A DNA stretch of 64,000 nt. Origin: Petrosia ficiformis. Its lineage: Eukaryota > Porifera > Demospongiae > Haplosclerida > Petrosiidae. Below the pieces are notes generated by a model. It was not told where the DNA came from and searched no databases. It was given only the letters and a program-made list of their open reading frames with translations. Positions 30,680 to 41,900 of the stretch are shown piece by piece (within the stretch, counting starts at the first letter, position 1; the number at the start of each line of letters is the position of its first letter). The stretch spans positions 806,001 to 870,000 of the forward strand of contig OX345636.1 of assembly GCA_947044365.1 (NCBI GenBank). The letters are read 5' to 3'. The translations under genes were made by a program, and so were the position numbers.

Positions 30680-31588
30680 ACTATGTACATGTGTATAATA
30701 TACATACACAGTAACTCCATGTACATGTATGAGTATACAGTGTATGTATGTACATGTATATACTATACATACACAGTACCTGCATGTACATGTATGAGTA
30801 TATGTATGTACATGTGTATACTACACATACACAGTAACTCCATGTACATGTACATGTATGAGTATATGTATGTACATGTGTATACTACACATACACAGTA
30901 ACTCCATGTACATGTACATGTATGAGTATACAGTGTATGTATGTACATGTATATACTATACATACACAGTACCTGCATGTACATGTATGAGTATATGTAT
31001 GTACATGTGTATACTATACATACACAGTAACTCCATGTACATGTACATGTATGAGTATATGTATGTACATGTGTAATACACATGTACATACATATACTCA
31101 TACATGTACATGCAGGTACTGTGTATGTATAGTATACACATTGTGTACACTGTACATACAATGTACACAGTACCTGCATGTACATGCATGAGTATATGTA
31201 TGTACATGTATACTATACATACACAGTAACTGCGTGTACATGTATATGTAGTACTTTACATATGTACATGGCTTTATGTACCTGTGTATGCAATACATAC
31301 ACTGTATGTGCATGTACATGTACATGTATGAGTATATGTACATGTATGTACATGTGTATACACAGTAACTGCATGTAAATGTATGACTATATGTATGTAC
31401 ATGCCTGCATGTACATGTGTGAGTATATGTATGTACATGTGTATACTATACATACACAGTAACTGCGTGTAAATGTATGACTACATGTACATGTATGTAC
31501 ATGCCTGCATGTACATGTGTGAGTATATGTATGTACATGTGTATACTATACATACACAGTAAATGCGTGTAAATGTATGAGAATATGT
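30680..31588. repeat. Minisatellite of TACATGTA-rich units, with an orientation switch
   Basis: Units of about 60-70 bp alternate TGTACATGTATGAGTATATG, TATGTACATGTGTATAC and ACATACACAGTAACTCCATG. Near 31078 the array turns over: the arms on either side of TGTGTAATACACA are reverse complements for at least 36 bp. Open frames in this region on both strands are Tyr/Thr/His/Cys repeats produced by the array and are not genes. Confidence 0.85.
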
Positions 31589-32267
31589 ATAGTAGAAACC
31601 AAAAAAAGTTCACGTTCTGTATTTGTAGTACGACCGTAGTACGGAACGATAAACGGTGAAAACACTGTATAAACGCCGTCTAAACGCTACGTTGAGATTG
31701 CGTTCAATAAAAACGGAACAATGAAAAGAGACGCTAATTGTGGGCGTTGCCAATGACTACTACACTTTCAAACACTCGCCTTGCTGCTTTCCTGTAGCTA
31801 ACGAAGTATGTTTTTGGTATCAACAGCTTTCTTAGATAGTCTTCTGTCTCACTAAGTCAGTTAAAAGTCACTGCTATTTAAAATGCAGAAGTTATGCAGG
31901 CAGGTATAGGGGTGGGCGTTGCCCATGGAAGTACTAAATTTTAAAGCACTAGTCTTACTCTCTTTCTGGTGATAACAAAGAATAAATTTACTTAACAACT
32001 CTTCTTTACAGCAAAGTAAGTTAGAATCTTGAGTCTTATAAAACGTGAGAGTTACAACTCTTACAATTACAACTACACATGCGCAATTACGTCAAAGTAA
32101 AAGAGTGTGCTGTCAAAACGTAGTTTACACGCTAAAATTAGCATCGTAGAAACGTTGTTTACACGCTACGTAGCTGAAACGGTACGTGTTAACTACAGAA
32201 CGGAGCGTTTCGTACTACGATCGTAGAACAAAGACGGAACGTGAACTTTTTTTGGGTTTCTATTGTA
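31588..32267. mobile_element. TA-flanked MITE with roughly 60-bp inverted ends
   Basis: The left end AGTAGAAACCAAAAAAAGTT and right end AACTTTTTTTGGGTTTCTAT are inverted copies. The similarity continues inwards through CACGTTC and the CGTAGTACG-type core. TA borders both sides, as in Tc1/mariner insertions. The 676-bp interior (31590-32265) has no ORF. It interrupts the TG/TA minisatellite. Confidence 0.8.
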
Positions 32268-32479
32268 TATGTGTGTATATATAGGTGCATGTGTGTATAT
32301 GTGTGTATAGGTGTATGTGTGTATGTGTGTTTAGGTGTATGTGTATGTATATGTGTGTATATGTGTGTATAGGTGTGTGTGTATGTATATGAGAGTACAC
32401 ATGTGTGTGTATAGGTGTATGTGTGTATGTACATGTGTGTATACATGTAGGTGTATATATATATGTATGTGTGTATATG

Positions 32480-32540
<61 letters not shown>

Positions 32541-32700
32541 TATAGATGTATGTATGTATGTATATGTGTGTATGGGTGTATGTGTATGTGTGTATGTGTA
32601 TGTATATGTGTGTATAGGTGTGTGTGTATATGTGTGTATAGGTGTCTGTGTATATACTATATATATATGCATATAGATGTATGTGTGTATGTATATGTGT

Positions 32701-32960
32701 GTATAGCAGTGTTCTGCCCACACTGGTAGGCACTGGTCGGGAATAACCACCTCTCAGATGAATTAACCACTTCTTAGATACATTAACCACCTCTTAAATG
32801 AATTGTAACCACTTCTCAGATAATACATACATGTACATTGCATAATATATGTATGTATAGGCTACTGAGACAGAATTAAGTATAAACTGGATAAACAGCA
32901 CTAAATGCAATGTAGAATCCAACCACCACTCTAAATATCCTAGGCAGAACACTGGTATAG
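32701..32960. mobile_element. Small MITE with CAGTGTTCTGCC ends
   Basis: Element 32707-32954 starts CAGTGTTCTGCC and ends GGCAGAACACTG. GTATAG occurs immediately on both sides, compatible with a target duplication made in the minisatellite. The interior holds repeated AACCACYTCTYAGA motifs. Ends and size fit a hAT-like or related MITE. Confidence 0.75.
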
Positions 32961-33267
32961 GTGTATGTGTATGTATACGTGAGTACACATGTGTATGTAT
33001 ATGTGTGTATGTGTATGTATATGTGTGTATAAGTATATGTGTACAGGTATGTGTATGTATATGTGTGAATAGGTGTATGTGTGTATGTACAGGTGTGTAT
33101 TGTATGTGTATAAGTATATGTGTGTACATCTGTGTGTGTATATGTGTGTATAGGTGTATACATGTGTGTATGTGTGTTTAGCTGTATGTGTATGTATATG
33201 TGTGTATAGGTGTATATACGTGTGTATGTGTGTTTAGCTGTAAGTGTATGTATATGTGTGTATAGGT

Positions 33268-33693
33268 GTTTGTATTAGGGCTGGGACGAAGGTAGAAAAA
33301 CAACCTTCGAAGCTTCGTCAGCAAAAATGAACGAACCTTCGAAGGATCGCACGTGTTATTATCAATGTTGCTCTTACCTTGTTTGGCAATATAATGCCTC
33401 CAAAACTGGATTATTGCTTTATAATAAGTACTAGTCTTGTTCCTGTCACTATTTCTACTTGGATTTAGCATCGCTTGAATGAAAATTTGGGCAGAAACAG
33501 CCAACAACTCAGCCTCAACTTTTCTTGGACACACCCACAATTTTAACCACACGTTTAGATTGCAAAGTGCACATGTGCAAACATTGAAGTGGGCGTGGCA
33601 GCGAAGCTTCGAAGGGAAAAATTTAGCTTCGAATGCGCAGTAAACGAACGAAGGTTCGAATATTCGAACCTTTTTCCCAGCCCTAGTTTGTAT
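33268..33693. mobile_element. hAT-type MITE with exact 8-bp target duplication
   Basis: Element 33276-33685 starts TAGGGCTGGGA and ends TCCCAGCCCTA, the classic hAT end. GTTTGTAT flanks both sides exactly. The subterminal region carries CCTTCGAA/TTCGAAGG motifs in both orientations. No ORF is credible. An older relative lies at 30.3-30.6 kb. Confidence 0.9.
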
Positions 33694-34539
33694 GTATATG
33701 TGTGTATAGGTGTATACATGTGTGTATGTGTGTTTAGCTGTAAGTGTATGTATATGTGTGTATAGGTGTATGTGTATGTATATGTGTGTATACATAGGTG
33801 TATGTGTGCGTATATGTGTGTATAGGTGTATACACGTGTGTATGTGTGTTTAGCTGTCAGTGTACATGTATGTATCTGTGTGTATAGGTGTATGTGTATG
33901 TATAATATTATGTGTGTATATGTGTGTATAGGTGTATGTGTACGTATATGTGTGTGTAGGTGTTTGTATGTATATGTGTGTATAGGTGTATACATGTGTG
34001 TATGTGTGTTTAGCTGTAAGTGTATGTATATGTGTATAGGTGTATGTGTATGTATATGTGTGTATACATAGGTGTATGTGTGCGTATATGTGTGTATAGG
34101 TGTATACACGTGTGTATGTGTGTTTAGCTGTAGGTGTACATGTATGTATATGAGTGTATAGGTGTATGTGTATGTATAATATTATGTGTGTATATGTGTA
34201 TGTGTACGATATGTGTGTGTAGGTGTTTGTATGTATATGTGCGTATAGGTGTATACATGTGTGTATGTGTGTTTAGCTGTAAGTGTATGTATATGTGTGT
34301 ATAGGTGTATGTGTATGTATATGTGTGTATACATAGGTGTATGTGTGTGTATATATGTGTGTATAGGTGTATACACGTGTGTATGTGTGTTGAGGTGTAT
34401 GTACATGTGTGTATAGGTATATGTGTATGTATGCGTGTGTATGCGTGTGTACAGGTATGTGGGTGTATAGGTGTATGTGTATATACTACACATGTATATA
34501 CTATATATATTATGCGTATAGATGTTTGTGTATGTATAC

Positions 34540-34632
34540 TTAATTCCGTCTCATTAGCCTATATATGTATTTTTGAGAGGTGGTTAATTTATCTAAGAGG
34601 TGGTTATTCCCGACCAGTGTGGGCAGAACACT
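34540..34632. mobile_element. Deleted, inverted copy of the CAGTGTTCTGCC MITE
   Basis: The sequence from TTAATTCCGTCTCATTAGCC through GGTGGTTATTCCCGACCAGT to GGCAGAACACTG is the reverse complement of parts of 32707-32954, with the middle missing and only one end intact. Confidence 0.75.
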
Positions 34633-35094
34633 GTATATGTGTGTGTACATACATTGTAGGTGTATGCGATGTATAGATAGGTGTATGCATGTGTATACAT
34701 GTATGTGTGTGTGTATATGTGTATATACATGTAGGTGTATGTGTGTGTTTATGTGTGTATAGATGTATATGAATAATCTAATAAAATTTATAAATTTATA
34801 ATAATTATACATATACAATTTATTGTTTTATTTGCATAGACTGGATACATGTACATGTGGTCAACTATTACTACAACATGTACATATACATGTAATGTAC
34901 ATACCATATACATTACAATTTACAATCTACATGTACATGTATAGTAAGTACAGGGTTATGTATATAGATCACTTTGAGTGGTAATTTAATCAAAAAATAA
35001 ATCAATGGTTTTTCCTTCATCTACATAATTACACATAATTGTTTTTATACATGTGTATAATAATTATAATACTATGTGGTAACAGTGAGTATAA

Positions 35095-35323
35095 ACATGT
35101 ACGTGTATAATACATGTACAAGTATAATACATGTACAAGTATTAGTGTTGTACCGATGAGTATTAACATGTACATGTATAATACATGTACAAGTATTAGT
35201 GTTGTACTGATGAGTATTAACATGTACATGTATAATACATGTACAAGTATTAGTGTTGTACTGATGAGTATTAACATGTACATGTATAATACATGTACAA
35301 GTATTAGTGTTGTACTGATAATG
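35095..35323. repeat. 54-bp tandem repeat derived in part from a transposon end
   Basis: About four units spaced 54 bp (TATTAACATG at 35161, 35215 and 35269) contain ACATGTACATGTATAATACA and AGTATTAGTGTTGTACTGAT. The latter matches the left terminus of the adjacent BED-finger hAT remnant. Open frames on both strands follow the unit and are not genes. Confidence 0.85.
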
Positions 35324-35822
35324 AGACAAATATTGGCCAATACCAATAGCTGATCCTATAGTTCAATGTATTATTATTAACTTTAATTTTGTATTTAACT
35401 ATTTATTTATCTTCTGAATTAAAGAAGTATAAAATTACAATAAGAAATACTTCACTGATTATTATTAATTAGTCATTTACTTAATATTCATAGATATCAC
35501 TAATAAGAGTGTAGTTACTATTGATAAAGAGGAGGACTGTCACAATGGCGGCTTGTTCATTAGCTCGCTTCTCTTCATATTCATTATATTGATTGATGTG
35601 ATTGCTCTTCAAGTGAGCTACTAAGTTTGATGTGTGGAACATTTTAATGGTTTTTTCTGTTTACAAGTACTACACTTAGCATATTTTGAGGCTTCGCACA
35701 CAACAAAGTAACTCCGAATAACAGATAGTCAGCTAGGTTTAAACCAATACTAATACAGCTTATTAGCCCAAATATCAGCGTGATACCAATAGCTGATATG
35801 ATTATTAGTGTAACACTAACAA
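35300..35822 (-). mobile_element. hAT remnant with BED zinc-finger relic
   Basis: The ends TTAGTGTTGTACTGATAAT and, inverted, TTAGTGTTACACTAATAATC continue to CCAATAGCTGAT-type inner matches. The minus strand (about 35700-35541) reads a BED-type finger across a frame change: YAKCSTC (CxxC), then FHTSNLVAHLKSNHINQYNE (HxxxxH). BED fingers bind transposon DNA in hAT transposases. The catalytic part is gone. Confidence 0.6.
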
Positions 35823-37397
35823 GGTATACATGTATACTCTATTATGTAATTATCTATTGTACATGTACATGTACTTACTTACATTTCTTCATAACAGAAC
35901 AATGAAATATTAAGTGAAGGTGACAATATTCTTGACTCCATCTTCTTTTGTGTCTTCAATATCAGTGACTTCAAACTGAGTAGAATCTGGAATGTATATT
36001 TATACTATGTTATATATTCAGTCACAGGAAACAGTGTTACAGCATACCATCATCAGCTATGCATTTGGCTAATCAGAAGTACACAAATGTTGGATTGTTT
36101 CACTCATTACAAGAGCTACATTCACAGACTCACATCCAAAAGGAAAACAAAATATTCGTTTGCGGATACCTGTCGTACAGACCCCTCCTATAGGAGTGGC
36201 TGTGCAATCTCACTATTGATTTCTCCTCGTAAGCAAAACATTTTCACAATAAATATTGTAATTTTTAAACTATTGTATATAGGACTGATAATAATAATAA
36301 TAAGATTATTAATATACAATAAGCATTGGAATGCCGAGTGTTTGACAGTGACTGACGCAACTTATGGGACTACAGACTATGGGACTGCAGACAATACTCA
36401 TCATCTGTAAGTGATAGAGAATGATCATCAACTCATAAATAATTGATATACACAAAAGACTATCCTTCAATGATGAACAAGCCTTGTAATTGCACCTATG
36501 TATATAATTATTGTGGTGCCAACATTAAAGAACATAAGTACAGCTCCTTGTATTTTGCTTTGTAGCGGTTCAAGTACTTATGTGGTGTTATATGGAAGTG
36601 GTTTGTTTCATTTTGGGTCCTATGTTAGCTTCTCAACCTTGTTCACATGCTTTTTTGGGTTTTGATGTCCCTACATCTTCTCTCATTTATATTGAAAATG
36701 TTTTTTGTATGATATTTGTTTACTCCTCAGAAATTTGATTAGCAATAATTAAAATTAAAATTATATTCTTGTCTTCAATTATTTTATTCTTAGTATCAGG
36801 CTACTTCGTGTTGCTGCTATAAACACATGATGGCTTCATCTTTAACAAAGGATGAAAAGGAAGAACTAGTAAGTGAAGTACATAATATAATTCTGGTCTA
36901 CTTATTAATAAGTTATTATTTTTTTTTTTGTTTTTGTTATAATAACGATAATATGTGAAGGTTCATAATCTTATAGTAGTAACAACATGTACATTCATGA
37001 ATATCAATTTAGTTTCATCCTCAAAACTCTTAACTTACAAATTATCGTCTATGTGAAAATGAGGCAGTGACAAATATGGAAAATCGAGTTTTGATATTCT
37101 TGGGATCTATATTGTATCATCTACAATGTATCTAGGCGTAGAATTATTTTAGCAATCACATCTTCCTTCACTGAGATACAAGTATCCATACAGTCAAAAT
37201 GCTAGTTTAGAGAAAAGGAGGCAATTTTAAAGGGAAATTGTTTTTAAATTCTTTATGGCCCGTATTCTTTATGATTACTTTCCCACGGGTTCGAACTATA
37301 TATATATATATATATTTATATTCTTGTATCCACTTGCGTCAGTATGTGTTGTGTACAGAGTTAAGGAAGTTGCGTCATCCCGAGGCTCGGTCAATTA
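35823..37397. other. No gene recognised
   Basis: A 36087-36410 open frame has no family features. A possible first exon at 36827-36868 (MMASSLTKDEKEEL before a GTAAGT donor) has no partner exon that I can find. At 37298-37317 there is a short (TA)n. Confidence 0.4.
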
Positions 37398-37630
37398 ATG
37401 GGCACAGTGCATAATAGAACACGTGCTCTAGCTGTGTGGCAGCAGCCAGGAAGAAATAAAGAAAGCTGCTACGTAGAAACTGGAACTAATGGCAGTCTAT
37501 TCTACCTGAAATATATTCCTAAAGTTCTAGATACTTTAAAAGGTAAGGAGAGTAGGTAATCAAAATAATAACTATAATAGGCTGTTGTGTTTCAGGCTTG
37601 ATAAAGTCAGCCGAGATTACTGAATACTGA
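37398..37630 (+). CDS. Two-exon 60-residue ORF, repeated elsewhere
   Basis: Exon 37398-37542 starts at ATG and reads MGTVHNRTRALAVWQQPGRN and continues to YLKYIPKVLDTLK. A GTAAGG donor and TTTCAG acceptor (intron 37543-37595, 53 bp) join it in phase 1 to GLIKSAEITEY and TGA. No family is recognised. The intron and second exon recur in inverted orientation at 44358-44473 with a damaged acceptor (TTCAAG). It may therefore be part of a repeat and not a host gene. Confidence 0.35.
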
Positions 37631-38030
37631 ACACCACAAAACAGTCATAGGGATACTTTTTTCTCTATATATTTCCGTATTTGCTTGTTTTTGTTAAACC
37701 TTGTTTCCATACAACAGCAAAGAATGTGTGTGGATAGCAATCTTACTGTTTGCAGCCACTCCTTCATCGAGGCAGACAGCTGGTGAAGTGAAGTCCTGTT
37801 TTTACCGTGCATGTAGTCTGACAGACCCTCGCAGTAAGAGGCGGAGGGTCAGGGCACACACATTCACTAGTTGTGTAATCTGCAGAAATATTGTTTAGCA
37901 ACAAGAGTTTCGATGTCACCAATTGTGTAATAAAGATGAAGCACAACTACCTCTAAGCACAGTGAGAACAGCAGAATGACTGGAATACAAGAAATTGTAG
38001 GTGCAAATGTTTAAAGTAGTGAAAATCTTT

Positions 38031-38160
38031 TTGAAGGGAAGAGATGTATTTTCCATCCTTTCCACTGGATTTGGCAAATCACTGTGGTATGTGCCTTTGA
38101 CAATTACCTAGTTAGGAAAGATTGTTGTTGTGATCATTCCTCTGACTGCCAAAATGAATC
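38031..38160 (+). pseudogene. RecQ-like helicase fragment, Walker A kept
   Basis: Reads LKGRDVFSILSTGFGKSLWY, then VPLTIT, TAG at 38109-38111, then LGKIVVVIIPLTAKMN. STGFGKS fits Walker A and the second part fits motif Ia of RecQ-like helicases. The same stop is present in the inverted copy at 62436-62563, so the damage predates the duplication. Confidence 0.65.
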
Positions 38161-38290
38161 TTATAATTATAATATTATAATTAATTAGTATGCAATGACC
38201 ATGTGTTCTCTGGCATGGAACGCAAACTTTACATTCATTTGCGTGTTCCCAGTTCAGTTCTCATTCTCTCATGTACGAGTATCATAATGT

Positions 38291-38293
38291 GTA

Positions 38294-38336
<43 letters not shown>

Positions 38337-38338
38337 TT
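38291..38338. repeat. (CT)n microsatellite
   Basis: A nearly pure CT tract within copy A. The matching position in copy B is a (GA)n tract at 62254-62318, so the tract was part of the duplicated unit and has changed length. Confidence 0.9.
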
Positions 38339-38789
38339 CGCGTTCATTTCCTGTTGCAGCATATGATGACTCTCAAAAAGGAGTCAGTAAGCCACTTGAT
38401 TTGCCTGTACAAGCACCTAGGAACAGAGGTCCTCTTACAAGATTTCAGGCACAAAGTCTCCCACCATCTGTTCCAAATCCAATTTCTCTCCAGTCTGAGT
38501 TGCTGTCTGAGTCCTCTCTTGTAGAACCTGATGGATCTGTTATGATTGAACAACCTGTTTCATTGCCTGAGGACATCTTCCTCAGTAAGTCAACCTCACC
38601 TGATGAATGCCAGCTTATCACACACTGTGCTGAGGGTGAGCATCAGGTTTTAGTTCATTCCGATGCTCGGCAGTATGCCAATAATGATTATACCGATCTT
38701 CGGCGCTTACCTAAGCTCCTTTTCCCTCCTGCTAATAGTAAGGAGTGGCTTAAGATAGATAATGAATTAAGAGATGACAGATTCTGTGT

Positions 38790-38993
38790 GGCATTCAGTG
38801 TTATCTGCGGGAGGAGGCCATTGATTTTTTCTCTGATCGTGAGTTCTTTTTTCTGAAGAATGTGTTAGATAGTGAAATGAACCAGTTACTTTCACAAAGA
38901 GTTGGTACAAAGAAGAAGCAGGCTGAACCCATTCTAGCCAGTGATGAGGAACTGTATTTTGTATATTATTGTATTCAGCTTTCTTGTATTTGA
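38790..38993 (+). pseudogene. Crypton-type recombinase fragment
   Basis: The frame reads CYLREEAIDFFSDREFFFLK, then NVLDSEMNQLLSQRVGTKKK and QAEPILASDEELYFVYYCIQ before TGA. LDSEMxxLxxxxVGxKxxQAEP is a conserved block of the DUF3504/KIAA1958-like Crypton recombinases, upstream of the catalytic part. The rest of the gene is missing. It abuts the end of retroelement copy A. Confidence 0.6.
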
Positions 38994-41900
38994 TTTCGTG
39001 TTAATGTATTTATTCTCTCATTAACAAAATTGTTTCCTTGAACTTTGGACCTAGGTATCTATTAGATTTAGATACCTGCTAGCAGGTATCTATCTGATTG
39101 AGGCACCATTTACAATGAAAACTTCAAAGGAATTATTCATTAATAGGTCTAATATAATATATATATGTCAGTTGATACCATTCTAACACTAAAACTAAGA
39201 TTACTAACTACCTCTGTGATACTGAAATTAGATAATTATATAGTTGTTGAATAAACTCATTACTAAATGGTGACATCATTTCACGTTATCAAATTATTGG
39301 TTAAAAAAACCAAACTATTTTTTGCAGTGATATGCCAGGATACACACATAGCAAAATTGTGAGCAGTTCCTGGTTGCAGAAGAATTCAAATTAGAATAGA
39401 CTATCAATGTAAATTGTTAAAATAAGTTATAATTTATTCTTTATATAGTACAGCTGCAAAGTGACATCTTATATATTGCCTAATAGGTGTACACAGAAAC
39501 AAAATAAATGTTTTAATTAAATCATTTTACGTTTTCCAAACCTTTCTTGTGCATCTAATTAGATGATAATTGGTACATAGAAACCTGTATGACTGACAAA
39601 TTAAATTATAATTTACATCCTTGCAACTGTGCTAACTCATACATTTGTTATTTTAACAATTGTATTTTTCAGTGTGAGAGATTGCTATATATAAAATCAA
39701 TGGAAATTACTTTGTTTTCAGTTATAATGAATTGAGCTAGTGTACTCTACAAAATAGTGAAATAGGGAATGAAATGAAGACATTCCTTCTCAACTTTTAA
39801 AACCCCAATTACAGTATGAATCAAAACTTTGCTAATGCTTTGCTGACCTCGGCTCATATTCAAGTACTCCACTCATGCAGTACATAGAGGTTATTCAAGT
39901 GCTGGTGGTTGTCATAGTAAGAGCACTTGTGGCTGAAGTCAGAGGCCCTGTGATAGATTCTCAGTGACTACTGGCGTTTTTTTTCCATTTCCTCTGTCAT
40001 CATTACTGAAAGAATTTAGCGTTCAATCAGTATAATAATAATTATTATAATTACAAGGATACATGTAAAATTTCATTACACTGTATCACATCTACTGGGA
40101 GCATAGTTATTGAATCAAATTACAAGCAAAAATACTTTTTACCAGTATGAAAAGAGAAACTAATGTGACACAAACACTCAACTGATTTATAATTAATGGG
40201 CACACAGTACTTATAATTATAGTTATCTATAGTTACAATCTGGAAAGTTACAATAACAATTAGGCATGCAATGAATCTAATCTTTTTAATTATGCTTGGG
40301 TTTCTTTGATATACTGACTGCCGATATTATGTACTAGATGGACATTTAGCACTCAGTGCATTTTCTTCATTGTAATTCCACCATGTTATCTAAAGGGTGT
40401 AACATCTTGGAGGTAGAGTGCTTGTACGACTTTCAAAAAGTTAGGTTGCACCTCTGATGTGTTAATAATTGTAACTTACGCTATTTTGTACATGTTCAGT
40501 ACTATGTAATAAAGTATGTTTTCATGAAATGTAAATTGTATAACGTGAAAAATAATTATTCATGTAGCTTTCTATTCCGTATACACATTACAAATCAGGA
40601 ATGAATTATATTTATGATTAGACAACAACATCAGCACTGGATCTAAGCTTATATAGTCACTTTCTAGCTCCACCTATATCATTATTCCATCATGGATTAC
40701 ATAAACACAAGGAGAGAATTCATTAGTCCTTCAACTGTAGAAAATATTAATCTTCCCACATGCCGAAGAAGGTTAGTGTTAATTGTTTTATGTGTCTCTG
40801 TGTCTGGAAGTCTACTGAAATTGTGAAACCGCATGACTTATAAATATTGTCATCGCTTTAAAAAAGTATTTCATCCTTGTATCATTTAAAGTGTATTGGT
40901 AGTTCATTTGTAACACCAGAATTCATAACATTAATATTATGTTATATCAGATCTAAGCTAGAATTATGAAAATGACTAGTCCTATAATTCACACAGCTCT
41001 ACCTTGTTGAACAATAAAGAACCTGATATGAACTTTTGATGATAAACACAAGTTAAGTCCTACCTAGCAGACAAGTTCTTTCACTAATTAATCTATAATT
41101 ATGCATCTCTCATTATCAATAATCATCACAAGTTATACTGTTCCTATCTGTCTATTATTAATCACCACATTGCTATTGCAATTTGTGCATCTCTCAATCT
41201 TCAAGCATCTCTCAATCTTCAATATTGATCAATAAGCTGTCATCCAAATCCATATGTTTTAAGAAGTAATCATTCATTAAACATTACTGTATTATTGAAC
41301 ACGTTATTGACAAAAGCATCAACTGCATCATATCAATAGGTGTGTTGCTTTTATTTAAGGGTTCAGGAACTCTTAAGCTAATTCTAACAGTCCCAGATTT
41401 ACTATAGTGAAAATGAAACTTTCAGTAGCAATAGTAATAGGTAGTGATAGTTTCAATAACATTCTAGCTGCTTTGAAATTTCGTTTTTGAATAGCAACCA
41501 TTCTCAGTGTTAGTCAATTTGTTTTCATTTGCCGATGCTTTAGAAGCTATTGCACAATTTCCTCCTGACCCATTCATCAATCCATCCATCAGTCATGCAT
41601 GTAAACTCTCTTCAACCTCATAGTCAGACACAACTCCTCCATCCATCCATCTATCCACCTATCCATCCATCAATCTGTCAATTTTGTCTATCCATCAATA
41701 CATTTATAGTGCGTACAGAGATTCTCTGACATAGAGGGCAATGGAAGGTATGACAATCCAGGTACTATTAGCTTTACAATATATAGTATACATGAATATT
41801 CTGAAACAAATAGTAAGAGGAGCAGACACTCACGAGATGATCTAGAGGTTTTAGAGCTATTGTGGTGTGTGGAGAAAGACTGCCATTCATAGACATCTTT

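Larger units (their letters stand above)
32268..34770. repeat. Large TG/TA minisatellite interrupted by MITEs
   Basis: Built from variants of TGTGTGTATAGGTGTATG and TATGTATATG, with a (TA)n core at about 32481-32537. In the 33.7-34.4 kb part larger units of about 170-250 bp repeat, marked by GTGTTTAGCTGTAAGTGTAT. Long open frames on both strands here (Thr/His/Tyr or Val/Cys/Tyr repeats) are repeat artefacts. Confidence 0.9.
37796..38775 (+). mobile_element. Retroelement-associated repeat block, copy A
   Basis: This block is a close inverted copy of 61850-62821. It contains a RecQ-like helicase fragment (38031-38160), a (CT)n tract and an open frame (38203-38856) whose part from SFPVAAYDDSQKGVSKPLDL through LPEDIFLSKSTSPDECQLIT to NSKEWLKIDNEL is shared with the other copy. 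In the other copy this frame precedes a reverse transcriptase. Here the similarity stops at about 38775 and a Crypton fragment follows, so the retroelement is truncated or chimeric. Confidence 0.8.

Noticed and set aside
30683..35353. Many long open frames rich in Tyr, Thr, His, Cys, Val on both strands
   Set aside because: They are translations of TG/TA and TACATGTA minisatellite units; frames are open on several overlapping registers and vanish outside the array.
36827..36868. Possible first exon MMASSLTKDEKEEL with GTAAGT donor
   Set aside because: No downstream exon in a compatible phase could be found; too short to stand alone.
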